64,000 nucleotides of DNA, taken from assembly GCA_002914805.1 (NCBI GenBank), contig JXTB01000376.1, positions 299,356 to 363,355 on the forward strand, in the 5' to 3' direction. Position 1 is the first letter of the stretch; each line of letters starts with the position of its first letter. Shown piece by piece: positions 11,213 through 21,685 of this stretch. This stretch comes from Parasponia andersonii (lineage: Eukaryota; Streptophyta; Magnoliopsida; Rosales; Cannabaceae). Under the pieces are notes generated by a model. The model was not told the origin of the DNA and did not search any database. It saw nothing but the letters and a program-made list of their open reading frames with translations. The translations under genes and the position numbers were made by a program.

Positions 11213-14200
11213 ATGGCTTCAAGTCAAAACCAGGAATTGCAACCCGTTATGGACTCAGAACTAGATTCATTGAGGAGGCAGCTCTGCTTCCCCGGAGGAG
11301 TGACGCTTCAACAGGTTGAGGGTGCTGCGGACTGGTACCTTCGTCCTTGCGCCCCCGAGGGTTCCATCGTTCTGGGCAGGAAGCATCTGGACTGTCTGCG
11401 ATTCCCTCTTCCTCCCATAATCCACCAATTTTTTTCCTTGATGGGAATCCATCTGATGCAGTTGAATGCAAACGGAATCATGATTCTGATGGGGATTTCT
11501 ACCCTCTCAGTCATCTACAACATGCATATTGACTTGGAAGTAGTCTTTTATGCTCCTCATCCCCAAGAAGGGCTCCTACCCCACCTTCTACCTCCAGCCA
11601 CTGCCAGGGCCCCACATCTTTTGGAGGCTGCCGCGATCGGACAAACAATGGGACTCTCACGCTAGGCTATATGCTGTTAGAGGGGTGTGGTGCTCCCCTT
11701 GGGTGAGCGGAGAGCATTTCTAAGTCCCCTCAACCTTCCTACAAAGTAAGTATTAAGTCGTGATCTTTGGGTCTGGGTCTCCTCCCGATATTATTGCTCA
11801 TGCTACTTTGTCTTGTGCAGCCTCAGCAGAAGAAAACAGGTTTGAGCCGCACCTGTCGGCTGGGTGGCTCAAAAGCCTGGAGGGGATCATAATCTTCGGC
11901 TCTTTGGGGGAATACAGGCACATTCAAGCCGTCCTCAACCCCCTAACGATGAACCTGATGCCCAGGATGGTTTCATACCTTCCACTCCCCTTAGATACCT
12001 GGGTCATTACCAAGCATCTGAGGAGCCGACTCGACGCCTCCGCCCTGAACCGATTTCTCTGGGACGAAAAATGACTGGATCACCATGGTGAGTCGGCAGG
12101 TTGCGGCTTCAGGCCAGTTGGCGGGCACCAACGATCTGATAGTGCCATCCAATCATAAGCTTAGGGAGGCCGTGAGTCTTGTGGCCGAGGAGTGCGTCAG
12201 GCTCCGTAAGGAAGAAAACGCCGCCCCCAAGAGGGCTAGGGGTGAGTTTATCTTCACATCTCTGAGTCCTTGTGGGTCAGACTGTGACCGTAAACTAATC
12301 TCATTGCTTGTTCTTCACAGGTTCTGAGACGGGCCCGTCGGCTGGCCCCTCACCCGTCAAAGGGGGAGCCATAGCACCTAAAGCTCATACCAAGGCATCC
12401 GCTGGCCGGCGCCTCGTGGTGCTTTTGGGAGGATAAAACCAGTGGTCCCCCGCTCCGACACAGGTGGATCTCCACCCGGAGGACCGTCTGCTATCCCGAT
12501 CGTGCGCGAGGAAGAGACGATGCCAAGTCCGGCTGGGGGGTCTGTAGCAGTGATCTCGCCCACCCCTGACTCTGGTTCGAAATCGAGTGATGTTAGCCTC
12601 GGTGGAGAGATCGCCGAGCTCAGTGGGGGAGCTCCGAGATTGAAGTCCAGACTCTCCTCCCCTCCCCCGGTCCCTACAAAGCGGCAATGCGAGGTCGGCT
12701 CATCCAATGAAGAAGAGGGTCGGGTGGAGAAGAGGGGCAGGGTCATCCTTTCGTCTGACAGTGACGATAATGGGGCGACGCTGACCCTTCTAAGGAGAAA
12801 ACATCAGCGTGCAGCGGCCAGCCCAGAGGAGGTGCACCGCTTCCCACCGTGGCCGACGGCGTTCCTGATGGCTCCGGACCTCCCTCGGTCCCTATCACCC
12901 TTGCTCTGGAGGCGTGCCTGGTGGGCAGAGAGGACGCCTTTGTGGCTAGCGAGGTGGGGCCGTGTTCCCCGGGTGCGGGCGACACTCAAAGGGAGGGTCT
13001 AGCCACGGAGCCAGTGGCGCTTACATCAGAGAATGTCGAGCTCGTCACCACCCGTACTCTCGCGCAGGTTTGTTACATTCGGATGCTTCTATATTTTTTA
13101 ACTTCTTTGGTAAAAGCTGACCCCATCCTTTGTTGTCTAACTTGCAACTGTCCGCCATCCAGTCCTTCTACTCTGCTCGCGTCAGGGATCTGACCGAGGA
13201 GTTGAGTTCCCGTTCTGTACTAGCCGAGCGCAGCGAGGCCGTCCTCACCGAATTGAGGTCTGACTTCGATGTATATCGGGGCCTCGAGGAAGCGAGGGTT
13301 AGCAGCACGGTAGCTCACATTCTGAGTGTCGAGAGAGCCAGATGCGAGGAGCTGGCTACGAGACTGGCTCAGGCGGAAGCTGACAGGCTTGCCCAATCCG
13401 AAGCCGCCAGACTGGCTCAAGGCTAGCTGAGGATCAAGGAGCAAGAGCTACAGAGTGTGGGGGCAGAGATGGGATTGGCCTTTATTGCTCGTGACCAGGC
13501 TGTTGAGGACGCCAAGGAAGTGAGAAAAGCCGAGGCGGCAGCCAAGCTAGAAGCCTATGCTCTGCAACGCAGACTTGACTGGTCCCATGAGGTAAACTGA
13601 TATCTCTTTTTGGACCATAAAAATCTGATGGGTGCTCAGGTGGAGATGTCTCATAAATATTGCGAGGACCTCGCCAGTATTAACTCTTTATTGGTCGAGT
13701 TATCGTAGCGGCAGGCGGAACTCAGATTGGCGGCGCTGAAGGATAGATTGGCGGATGCGGAGAAGTTAAAAACAAGGTACCAGAGGCAGGTGGACGTTCT
13801 TTCTGCGGAAAGTTACAGGTCTGGCTGGGAGAATAGAGAGTTTGAAAACCACTCTGAGGCGGTGACGCCAGACCAATTTGACGATCAGAAAGGCGTCGAG
13901 AGGGACCACTACTCCGTCAAGCACTACATGCAGTAGCTCGGGGACGAGATCAGAATCACATACCCAGCTGACGTGTTGGAGATACTTACTGCGGAGAAGG
14001 ATGGTCCTTCTACATCTGCCCCTGGTGCCATAGAGCTTGTCCCTGCTTCTGGTCTGCCAAATCGAACTCCGGAAGCCCTGGACATTCAGCCTAGCCTCGA
14101 GGTCTCAACTGGTGAAAGGTCTGGCACGTCGTTGTATCTAGTGACAAATCTGATCTGGCCACGCCACCCTTCTCTGAGGCTGGTCCAAGCGCTGTTAGCC

Positions 14201-14251
14201 GCGCCTCCTCAGACGGAGGTAACTAGGACCCCCAACTTTGTATATTTGTAA
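11213..14251 (+). pseudogene. Antisense spliced gene of the retrotransposon (plant 'putative gypsy-type transposon' domain plus coiled coil)
   Basis: This gene lies on the opposite strand to gag-pol. Exon-like blocks are 11,213-11,745, 11,821-12,241, 12,321-13,067, about 13,163-13,591 and 13,640-14,251. The introns have GT-AG ends, for example 11,746-11,820 and 12,242-12,320. The acceptor of the third is uncertain and the fourth is only 48 bp. The first exon resembles the plant 'putative gypsy type transposon' domain (PF04195-like): RFPLPPIIHQFF, then a MQLNANGI-type block, then, after a frame change, PGPHIFWRLPRSDKQWD. The middle is Ser/Pro/Gly-rich. The C-terminal part is Ala/Leu/Glu-rich with RLAQAEADRLAQSEAARLAQ, a probable coiled coil. 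Breaks: a frame change near 11,560, another near 12,070, and in-frame TAG codons near 13,425, 13,706 and 13,934. Antisense extra ORFs are reported in Tat-lineage elements; their role is unknown. An AATAAA lies 27 bp after the last stop. Confidence 0.65.
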
Positions 14252-14278
14252 AGCTAATCATTCATTGTAACCCTTTGA

Positions 14279-14284
14279 ATAAAT
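14279..14284 (+). terminator. Poly(A) signal of the antisense gene
   Basis: AATAAA within GAATAAATAATAAG lies about 27 bp after the final stop of the antisense gene. It supports a self-contained transcription unit on this strand. Confidence 0.45.
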
Positions 14285-14289
14285 AATAA

Positions 14290-15039
14290 GAAACGCGCCA
14301 CCACATTTTAGACTGTTTTCTTTCGCATCCGACTGTCTGTATAAATAATTGTAAGGACTCAATTTCGGATTATTAGTGAGCCTTCCTCGGATCATGATTA
14401 TTTGGACTAGCTCTGGAAATAGGGGTACAAGTTTTGGCTCATCCGGTTTTGTGGAAGTATAACTCTCGTTATAACTTGTTTTGGCAGAGTTCGACCCACG
14501 CGTGTGGCTGGATTTCTCCGACCTTAAATGGGACCGTGCTCGGAACCAGCTCCAGGGATTGGTCGACCATTGCTTAGACCCGTCGTTGCAAAAGAGAAGG
14601 CCTGGGCTTGGCTCTTATCGGGAACAAACAGGACATTATCATTCCGACGTCTCCTAAAGAGTCCGCTCTAAACCTGCACCCCGCAAGTAGGGCTCATGAG
14701 TGCTCACTACCATTATCCGCGCACTTTGTATTTTTAGGACATAATAAATAGGTTTTAATCTTGATTTTTGTTTTCACGTTTGGTTTGTCTCTGGACTACT
14801 TCCAACGGGTAGACTCCAAATCCGTTCACATCCTGATCATGCAAAGATAGATCTTCCTCTGGCTAGAGTTTGTTTTCCTTTAACTCTTCGTGTAGTCAAA
14901 ACATTCCTTAGGGAGGGTCCACTTCCAACGGGTGGATTCCGACCCTGCCTTCCTTTAGCTCTTCGTGTAGCTAAAAGTGTTCCTTTGGGGGTCCGCTGGC
15001 TAGCTTTTGGGTTGCACACCCCTTTTTCCTTCATACATT
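14290..15039. other. Untranslated internal region of the retrotransposon
   Basis: About 750 bp between the antisense gene and the tandem array with no good reading frame on either strand. Short near-repeats occur: CTTCCAACGGGTRGAYTCC at about 14,799 and 14,922, and TTTAGCTCTTCGTGTAG at about 14,878 and 14,954. This suggests the area has been prone to duplication. Confidence 0.55.
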
Positions 15040-15720
15040 TTCTTGGGTCATCGACAAGCATTTTATAGCACGATTCGATTCCCAGAGTATGATCGTTTTC
15101 GAGGTTTGCTGGCAAGTTTTTGGTGTGCAGCTATCTCCTTTTCGCACGTTTTCTCGGGTCGTCGACGAGCGACGTGAGTCCCAGAGTGCGAGCATTTTTT
15201 AGGCATGCTGGCAAGTTTTTGTTTGCACAGCAATTTACTCTTCGCATGTTTTCTCGGGTCGTCGACGAGCGACGTGAGTCCCAGAGTGCGAGCATTTTTG
15301 AGGTCTGCTGGCAAGTTTTTGTTTGCACAGCAGTCTACTCTTCGCACGTTTTCTCGGGTCATCGACGAGCGACGTGAGTCCCAGAGTGCAAGCATTTTTG
15401 AGGTCTGCTGGTAAGTTTTTGTTTGCACAGCAGTCTACTCTTCGCCCATTTTCTCGGGCCGTCGACGAGCGATTTGAGTCCCAGAGTGCGAGCATTTTTG
15501 AGGTCTGCTTGCAAGTTTTTGTTTGCACAGCAGTCTACTCTTCGCACGTTTTCTCGGGCCATCGACGAGCGACGTGAGTCCCAGAGTGCGAGCATTTTTA
15601 AGGTCTGCTAGCAAGTTTTTGTTTGCACAATAGTTTACTCTTCGCAGTTTTCTCGGGTCGTCGACGAGCGACGTGAGTCCCAGAGTGCGAGAATTTTTGA
15701 GATCTGCTGTGAAAGGTCCT
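15040..15720. repeat. Tandem array with a 100-bp period inside the retrotransposon
   Basis: The landmark TCGACGAGCG recurs near 15,162, 15,262, 15,362, 15,462, 15,562 and 15,661, giving six units of 100 bp (the last 99). A diverged seventh unit (TCGACAAGC near 15,051) lies at the left edge. Each unit also carries GAGTCCCAGAGTGCGAGC, TGGCAAGTTTTTGTTTGCAC and TTCTCGGG. Because 100 is not a multiple of three, each strand opens short frames that shift at every unit; these are not genes. The array lies downstream of integrase in the 3' untranslated part of the element, a region known in plant Gypsy elements to breed satellite repeats. Confidence 0.9.
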
Positions 15721-16043
15721 TTCCCGTGGCAGCTTGGTAGTATTTTCAACCTGCGCACATAAAATGTGGGGTCTGCTACTGTGGGCAGCCCCCCCTTCCA
15801 TAGCAGCTTGGTATCTTTTGTCTGCGCAATCGAAGAGTAGGGTCTGCCGGTGAGGGCTGACCCTTTACCAGGAAGACTTTAACCTGTTCCGGAATTAAAT
15901 TATAATAATACGAACATTTATATGGGTCTTATGCGTAAATAGTGTGTGGGGTCTGCCGCTATAGGCAGACCCCTTTTCTATAGCAACCCCCGAGATAAAT
16001 CTGTGCGGAAAAGATAACTTAACTTGTTTAAGATTTGGGATTT
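15721..16043. repeat. Degenerate GGTCTGC hairpin repeats after integrase
   Basis: Three diverged units contain GGGTCTGCYR and an inverted partner (for example GGGTCTGCCGCTATAGGCAG around 15,949-15,969), interspersed with TAGCAGCTTGGTA. The GGTCTGC word also occurs in every unit of the neighbouring 100-bp array, so the two may be related. No coding is seen. Confidence 0.55.
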
Positions 16044-17219
16044 TCAACAAAATAGGCATACACATGGTCTTACATCATAAGTATGTGCCTTACACTGATA
16101 CTTATTTAAGTGCTGAGCATTCCACGTGTTCGGCACATTTTTTCCCATTTTCAGTTCATTCAGGATATATGCTCCGTTGTTGAGCACTTTGATTACTTCA
16201 TAGGGTCCGATCCAATTAGAGTCCAGTTTCGAGGAATTCCCTGTTCTAGCTTTCAGGACCCAATCCCCGGCGTTAAATCGTCGGGCACTAACCTTTTTCG
16301 CAAAGTAGGACCTAGCTTGCTGGTGGTATGAAGCCAGGTGGACCAAAGCCATGCTTCTCATTTCTTCTAGGAGTTCTATGTTGCGGTTTAACTGGCGCTC
16401 GTTTAGGGGGGAATCTTTTACCACTTCGGAGCAGAGGGTCGGGAGGCCGACCTCGGTCGGGATCACAGCCTCTGATCTGTTAACCATGGCGAATGGCGTT
16501 CTCTCAGTAGATCTCCGCTCTGTGGTTCGATGGGCCCACACAACGGCCGACAGTTCTTCTAACCACTTCTTTTTAGTCTCCTGCAAGTTCTTTTTGATGT
16601 TGCTGAATATGGCTTTGTTCGTCGCCTCTGCTTGGCCGTTCCCCTGGGGGTAGTTCACGGAAGAGAAACTGAGCCTTATGTCGTATAGCTCGCACAACTC
16701 CTTAAGCTTAGTATTTTGGAACTGCGTGCCATAGTCGGCGTGTATCTCTTTTGGGATCCCGAATCAGCAGATTATGTTCTTCCAGATGAAATTAATCGTG
16801 TCTGCCTTATTAACTGTCGTGTAGGCTTCTGCCTCTACCCACTTGGTAAAATAGTCTGTGACCAGCAGGACGTATCTCTTTCCTCCTGGACTTCTGGGGA
16901 GCTCTCCGACGATATCCAGACCCCACTTGGCGAACGGCCAGGGAGTTATGTTCGAATGAAGAGTCTCCGCGGGCTGACGTTTCATCGGGGCGAATCTTTG
17001 GCATTTATCACATTTTCTTATGAATTCTGTCGCCTCCACCATCATGTATGGCCAGAAGTATCCAGTCGTTAGAGCCTTGTGGGTGAGGCTGTGCCCACCA
17101 GAGTGGTTGCCACATACTCCCTCGTAGATTTTCTCCATCAGTTTTTGCGCTTCGACAGGGCCTATGCAGCGTAGCATCGGACCCATTTTTGATCTCCTGT
17201 ATAACTGTTCACCAATCAT
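16044..17219 (-). pseudogene. Integrase region (zinc finger, DDE core, GPY/F-type C-terminus)
   Basis: Integrase joins element DNA to the host genome. On the minus strand the N-terminal part has an HHCC-type zinc-binding block (CGNHSGGHSLTHKAL, then KCDKCQRFAP). The core has WGLDIVGELP and LLVTDYFTKW, then a HADYGTQF block for the second acid, then NYPQGNGQAEATNKA for the glutamate. The C-terminal SNWIGPYEVIKVL and WNAQHLNKY match the GPY/F-type module of Ty3/Gypsy integrases. An in-frame TGA at about 16,763 splits the core between the two halves, so the copy is inactive. The final stop is at 16,044. Confidence 0.88.
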
Positions 17220-17312
17220 CGAGTACCTGGCGGCCTTTAACCTGACTGACTTCGCTTCTCAAGGGTCTGCAGGCAGGTTCCCCAACGTCAAATACTGTGT
17301 GATGGGCTTCAT

Positions 17313-17790
17313 CTACCCTTCATCAGCAGCACCAGTTGCAAACACATGGTGTACAAAGGTCTGCGGGGAGTCCTCCATGCTCCTGCCTTCTAAGAGGACT
17401 TCTATGCTTTCAATGGTGCCCTCGATTGATGCACTCTTAGCTAACCCGTCTGCCCTTTGGTTCATGTCCCTGGGGATCGGTTCGATATTAAAGTTACCAA
17501 AACGAGCCTTTGCCCCCATCACCTTGGAAAAATACCTGTGCAACCTTGGTTCTTTCACTTCGAAGTCTCCCCTAACTTGACCCGCGATCAACTGCGAGTC
17601 GGTCTGGCGATGCTCTCTACTCCGAAGTGTAGTGCCAACTCAAGGCCTTGTAATAGTGCCTCGTACTCTGCCTCGTTGTTAGTTGCCTGGTAGCCAAGCC
17701 TCAATGCTTTCTCTACTCTAAGACCCGTTAGGGTCTGCAAAACTATCCCGATACCCGATCCTGTGGCATTCATGTATCCGTCTGTGTATA
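17313..17790 (-). pseudogene. Second (archaeal-type) RNase H domain
   Basis: Minus-strand reading gives NATGSGIGIVLQTLTGLR, then NNEAEYEALLQGLELAL, then PRDMNQRADGLAKSAS. These correspond to the Asp/Gly, Glu and Asp motifs of the RNase H fold. A separate RNase H remnant belonging to RT precedes it (17,790-18,150), and a doubled RNase H is characteristic of plant Tat elements. The frame shifts between 17,591 and 17,588, and a stop ends the first half. The region between here and integrase (17,220-17,312) is also out of frame. Confidence 0.72.
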
Positions 17791-19223
17791 GCGTCTAGGT
17801 TGAAGGGGGGTGGAGTTAAGACATCTGATTCAGGTCGTGCTGCTCGCCAAAGGACTCGATTTCCACCAGAAAATCCGCCATGACCTGTCCTTTCTTTGCC
17901 GTTCGAGGCTGATATTCGATATCGTATATCCCCAACTCGATGGCCGATTTTCGTCAGTCATCCCGACAGGTCAGGTTTGGCCAAGATTTGACGGATGGGG
18001 AAGTCCGTATACACAGTGACCGAGTGCACCTCAAAATACTGCCGGAGTTTCTTTTTAGCGTTGACTAGAGCGAGGACCAGCTTTTCTGCCATACTGTATC
18101 AGGTTTCGGCACCTAGGAGCATGCGGCTTATATAAAACACCGGTTTCTATTTACCGTCTTCCTCGATAAATAGTACGGTACTGATCGTTGCTTTGGATAC
18201 CGCTAAATAGGCATACAAACGATCCCCCTCTGCTGAGGAAACCAGGATAGGTGGGTGACTCAGATACAGCTTGAGGTCTGCCAATGCCCTATCCTGTTCT
18301 TCCCCCCAGATGGCAGTAGAACTTTTTTTCAAGCATTGGAAGAAAGGCTTGCATCGGTCGGACATCTTGGATACGAATCGGCTGAGAGCGGCTATCTTCT
18401 TGGTCAGGCGTTGGACCTCTCAAACGGATGAGGGTCTCTGCACATTCGCAATCGAGATCAGCTGGGACAGGATTGTCTCAATACCCCTACCACTTACGAT
18501 ATGCCCCAAGAATTGCCCAGAGGATACCCCAAACGCACACTTCTTGGGATTCAGATGCATCTGATGTTGCCTCAGAATCTGAAAACATTCGTCCAGGTGC
18601 CTCAGATGGTCTGAATCTGTCCTGCTCTTCACGACCATATCGTCGATGTAGACCTCCATAGTTTTTCCTAGTAGCCTGGTGAATATTTTATTCATGAATC
18701 TCTGGTAGGTTGCCCCCGCGTTCTTCAGGCCAAATGGCATACACCTTTAGTAGTACAGACCTCGTTCTGTGATGAAAGCTATGTGGATCTGGTCTTCTGC
18801 GTACAGAAGGATCTGGTTGTATCCAGAATAGGCATCCAGAAAGCTTATTTTGTTGAATCCCACCATCGCGTCTACCATTTGGTCGATTCTTGGCAGGAGG
18901 AAACTATCCTTCAAGCAGGCCTTGTTCAGGTTGGTGAAATCTATACAAATACAGTCGTCGCCGTTTTTCTTTTTCACCACTATGAGGTTGGAGACCCATC
19001 ATGGGTATACGCATTCCCTGATCAGACCACTCTCCAGCAACTTTTCTACCTCATTGTTGATCACCATGTTTTTCTTTGGTGCGAATCTTCGGGGTTTCTG
19101 CCTGACAGAAGGGAAATGGGGGTCTATGTTGAGGCGGTGGCAGGAGTGTTCAGGGTCTATCCAAGGTATATCATCGTGAGACCACGCGAAGACGTCCTCA
19201 TTCCGCTTCAGGAATTCCAGCAT
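17790..19223 (-). pseudogene. Reverse transcriptase with first RNase H
   Basis: This enzyme copies element RNA to DNA. On the minus strand the N-terminal part reads FAWSHDDIPWIDP and PRRFAPKK. The fingers/palm follow with KKKNGDDCICIDFTNLNKA, SFLDAYSGYNQI and MPFGLKNAGATYQRFMNK. The catalytic YIDD box is at 18,639-18,650, followed by LNPKKCAFGV and FLGHIVSGRGIE. The connection and first RNase H (AEKLVLALVNAKKKL, FPIRQILAKPDLSG) follow down to about 17,790. It is split by stops at about 18,983, 18,741, 18,149 and others, several of them TGA or TAG at sites where C-to-T change is a simple explanation. Not functional. Confidence 0.9.
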
Positions 19224-19385
19224 CTCGTTCTTTTACTCCTCGGATAACAAGGCCCTGATCAGAACCACCATCGCCGGCTCTGCCTCTTTCAAAGGAACCG
19301 CTACCAGCTCCTCGATCATGGACTCTGGACCGTCAGACTCTTCTTCGATTCGCTTCATGTACGCTGGCAGGCGGTCCTTTGATTA

Positions 19386-20054
19386 CTATCCGTCCCTAGT
19401 TGCAGTGCTTGCACTCGCATCGACTCCCCTCAGGGCGGCTGAAAAGCATTTCTTTGCGGAGGTCTGGTCTCCCTTGATGTCAATCGTGTATGTACCATCC
19501 TTTGACTGGTATCTTAAGACCTGGTGGAGGGTCGACGCGACTCCATACATGGCGTGGATCCATCCCCTTCCTATGATGACATTGAAGGAGGACTGGTAGT
19601 CTATGATGACGAAGTCCACGTCCAAGCACCTCTCAGCTGTGTAGACATTAAGGGTCACGATGCCCAATGGGCAGACCCTCGTGCTGTCAAAAGCGAACAG
19701 CGGTTGACAGGTTGGCCTGAGTGCGCTTCTATCCAAACCCATGTTCTCGAATGTGCTAAGGAATAGGATATCGACACTGCTTCCACCATCGACCAAGACC
19801 CTTCCAACTAACGTGGAGCCGATCTGTAGTTTAATCACCAAGGGATCGTCGTGAGGACGGCACACCGTGGTTAGATCTTGCTGGGTGAAAACGATGGGGG
19901 CGGCGGGTGTGCAACTTTCTCCTGACATCAAATGGTTGACGGAGTGGCCCATCCCCCTCAAGCACTTCGCCCTATCCTCAGCTCTTTTGAGGCATATTTC
20001 TTTTTCCTCTTGATCATGGGTTGGCTCTGGCCTACCTACAATGGTCGGCACTAT
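19386..20054 (-). pseudogene. Retropepsin-like aspartic protease region
   Basis: A 221-residue open frame on the minus strand carries VLVDGGSSVDILFLSTFE, the active-site D-G-G-S-S variant of Ty3/Gypsy retropepsins. The second hydrophobic block is FNVIIGRGWIHAM. The protease processes the Gag-Pol polyprotein in the family. This is the longest unbroken part of pol in this copy. Upstream it runs out of frame with gag and downstream it ends before RT, so it could not be made as a fusion from this copy. Confidence 0.8.
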
Positions 20055-20148
20055 CCTCAGGGTCTGCTCTCCTAACCCAGAGGCTTAGGCCTGCTTCCTT
20101 TTCTCAGTCGATGTCTTGCAGCGGCTGGGCTCCGTCGGTTTTCACGTA

Positions 20149-21588
20149 CTACTTCAACCTACCAGCGTGGATCGCCAACATGAGCTGAGCATAAAGGTTG
20201 TGGCAGTGGACGGTGTCATGCCCGAAGTCTTTGTGGAACTGGCAATACCTGTTCCTGTTCTTCATATGTTCAGGGACGCCAGATTTGGGTGGGTCTTTGA
20301 AGATGCCCCTGTCCTTGTTTTGGAGGTAGATCACGTCGATCGGCGTGTTGAGCTCATACTTAGGAAGAGGGTCACGGGTCGTCTTCCTCTTCTTGCCTCC
20401 CTTCAGACCGTCTCGACGGGGACTTCCTGCTTCGGAGCCGGACCCTGGCCCGGTGAGGGCCTCTTCACCCCTTGCGGGACTAGGGATTGTACTGGCGTCG
20501 TTGTTATTGCGGCAGAGGTCTTGGGCACCTTCTGGTGGCTTTCCAGCACCCTGAATACCCCTACCGACTTTGCCTGGATATTCGCCATATCATACGGAAG
20601 ATTTAGAAGGAGGTAGTCCGATAGCATTGATCCTGGCTGCAGGCTCCGGACGAACGAGCCTGCGGCTTGGACTGAATCGGCATTATGGACCAGTGATATT
20701 ACCTCGAGGAAACATGAGAGGTACTCCCGCAGGGATTCATCTGCGGCCTGCTCCAAACGGTCTAGGTCTCGCATGGTTTATTGTTGTCTTCGGACACCTG
20801 CGTACTGTTTCAGGAAAAGTTTGCAGAAGTCTTCAAACCCATTTATGGACTTTTCCGGGAGCTGCCTGAACCATAGCAGGGCTGGTCCTGCAAGGGTCGT
20901 AGAGAAGACTTTGCAGGTCACGGCCTCGTCCCTGGTCTCCAAAGCCATCTTCTGCTGGAAGTGGTATATGGGTCGAGGGGGTCGATTTTCCCCTCGAACG
21001 GCCTGAAGGTCGGGGTAGTGAAATCCTTTGGTCTGGGTTCCATCTGGATCCAGTCAGCGAAGGCCTCCAGTTGATGCCTCGCACAGTCTGTTCTGCCAGA
21101 TCATCAGGGGTCTGGCTGTGATGGTTGCCGAGTCTCTTACCCAACTCTGCCATCATCTCTTGCTTCTAGTCGGAGGGGGGGGTACCCCCAGGGCTTTCAT
21201 GGTGTCTTCCGCTCGTTGCTCCCCTGGTTTGGAAAGGTCTCGACTGGCTTTATCGTTTCCCCTGCATCCGTGACCCGGATAGGGCGGGAGCTTCTCCCCG
21301 CGGTTGGCTTCCGAACTCTTGTTGGACTTCTTCGTCGAAATCTTCCCTTCGCTGGGTCCTATCCTCACTCGCTAGCAACCCTTCGAGGCGAGCATTATCT
21401 CTGCGTACCTCTGGTACCTCGTCCCTCAAACCCAGGACGGCTTCATGGGCCATGTCTGCCTTCCGGTTTGCTTCCGCAAGGGCGGCGAGCATCTGATCCA
21501 GCTTCTGCTCCAGATCCAGTCACGCTTCTCGGGAGCTCCCTTCGGCATCGGGACGCGTGCTCCTGGTTGTCATCCTTGAGGGTACCAT
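20149..21588 (-). pseudogene. Gag region with capsid-type domain and zinc-knuckle-like end
   Basis: Gag packages element RNA. The first ATG on the minus strand is at 21,588, about 80 nt after the primer binding site. The N-terminal part has a probable coiled coil (HEAVLGLRDEVPEVRRDNAR). The retrotransposon gag domain follows: LAGPALLWFRQLPEKSING, then FLKQYAGVRRQQ, then MRDLDRLEQAADESLREYL. The C-terminal part reads RYCQFHKDFGHDTVHCHN, a Cys/His cluster typical of the family. Breaks include a TGA about 20 codons after the ATG, a frame change near 21,250, another near 20,940, and a TAA just before MRDLDRL. Confidence 0.8.
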
Positions 21589-21666
21589 CAGATGTTGTAT
21601 GGCTTTTTGTTCGTGAAGAGTGCGATCATGAGTCTCCTACTCTTTTTCTCACGCTCAACCCTTTTT

Positions 21667-21682
21667 CCCACAGACGGCGCCA
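21667..21682 (-). other. Primer binding site
   Basis: On the minus strand TGGCGCCGTCTGTGGG begins three bases after the 5' LTR ends (CCAACA-GTT-TGGCGCC). TGGCGCC is complementary to a tRNA 3' end reading GGCGCCA. It sets the element's orientation. The exact primer tRNA was not determined. Confidence 0.85.
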
Positions 21683-21685
21683 AAC

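Noticed and set aside
15040-15720. Regular repeat spacing suggestive of a CRISPR array
   Set aside because: The whole 100-bp unit is repeated, with no unique spacers, and the DNA is from a plant nucleus.
15063-15801. Overlapping open frames on both strands with repeated peptides (for example SSTSDVSPRVRAF and CCANKNLPADLKN)
   Set aside because: They are translations of the 100-bp tandem array. The repeated peptides follow the DNA period, and the frame shifts each unit.
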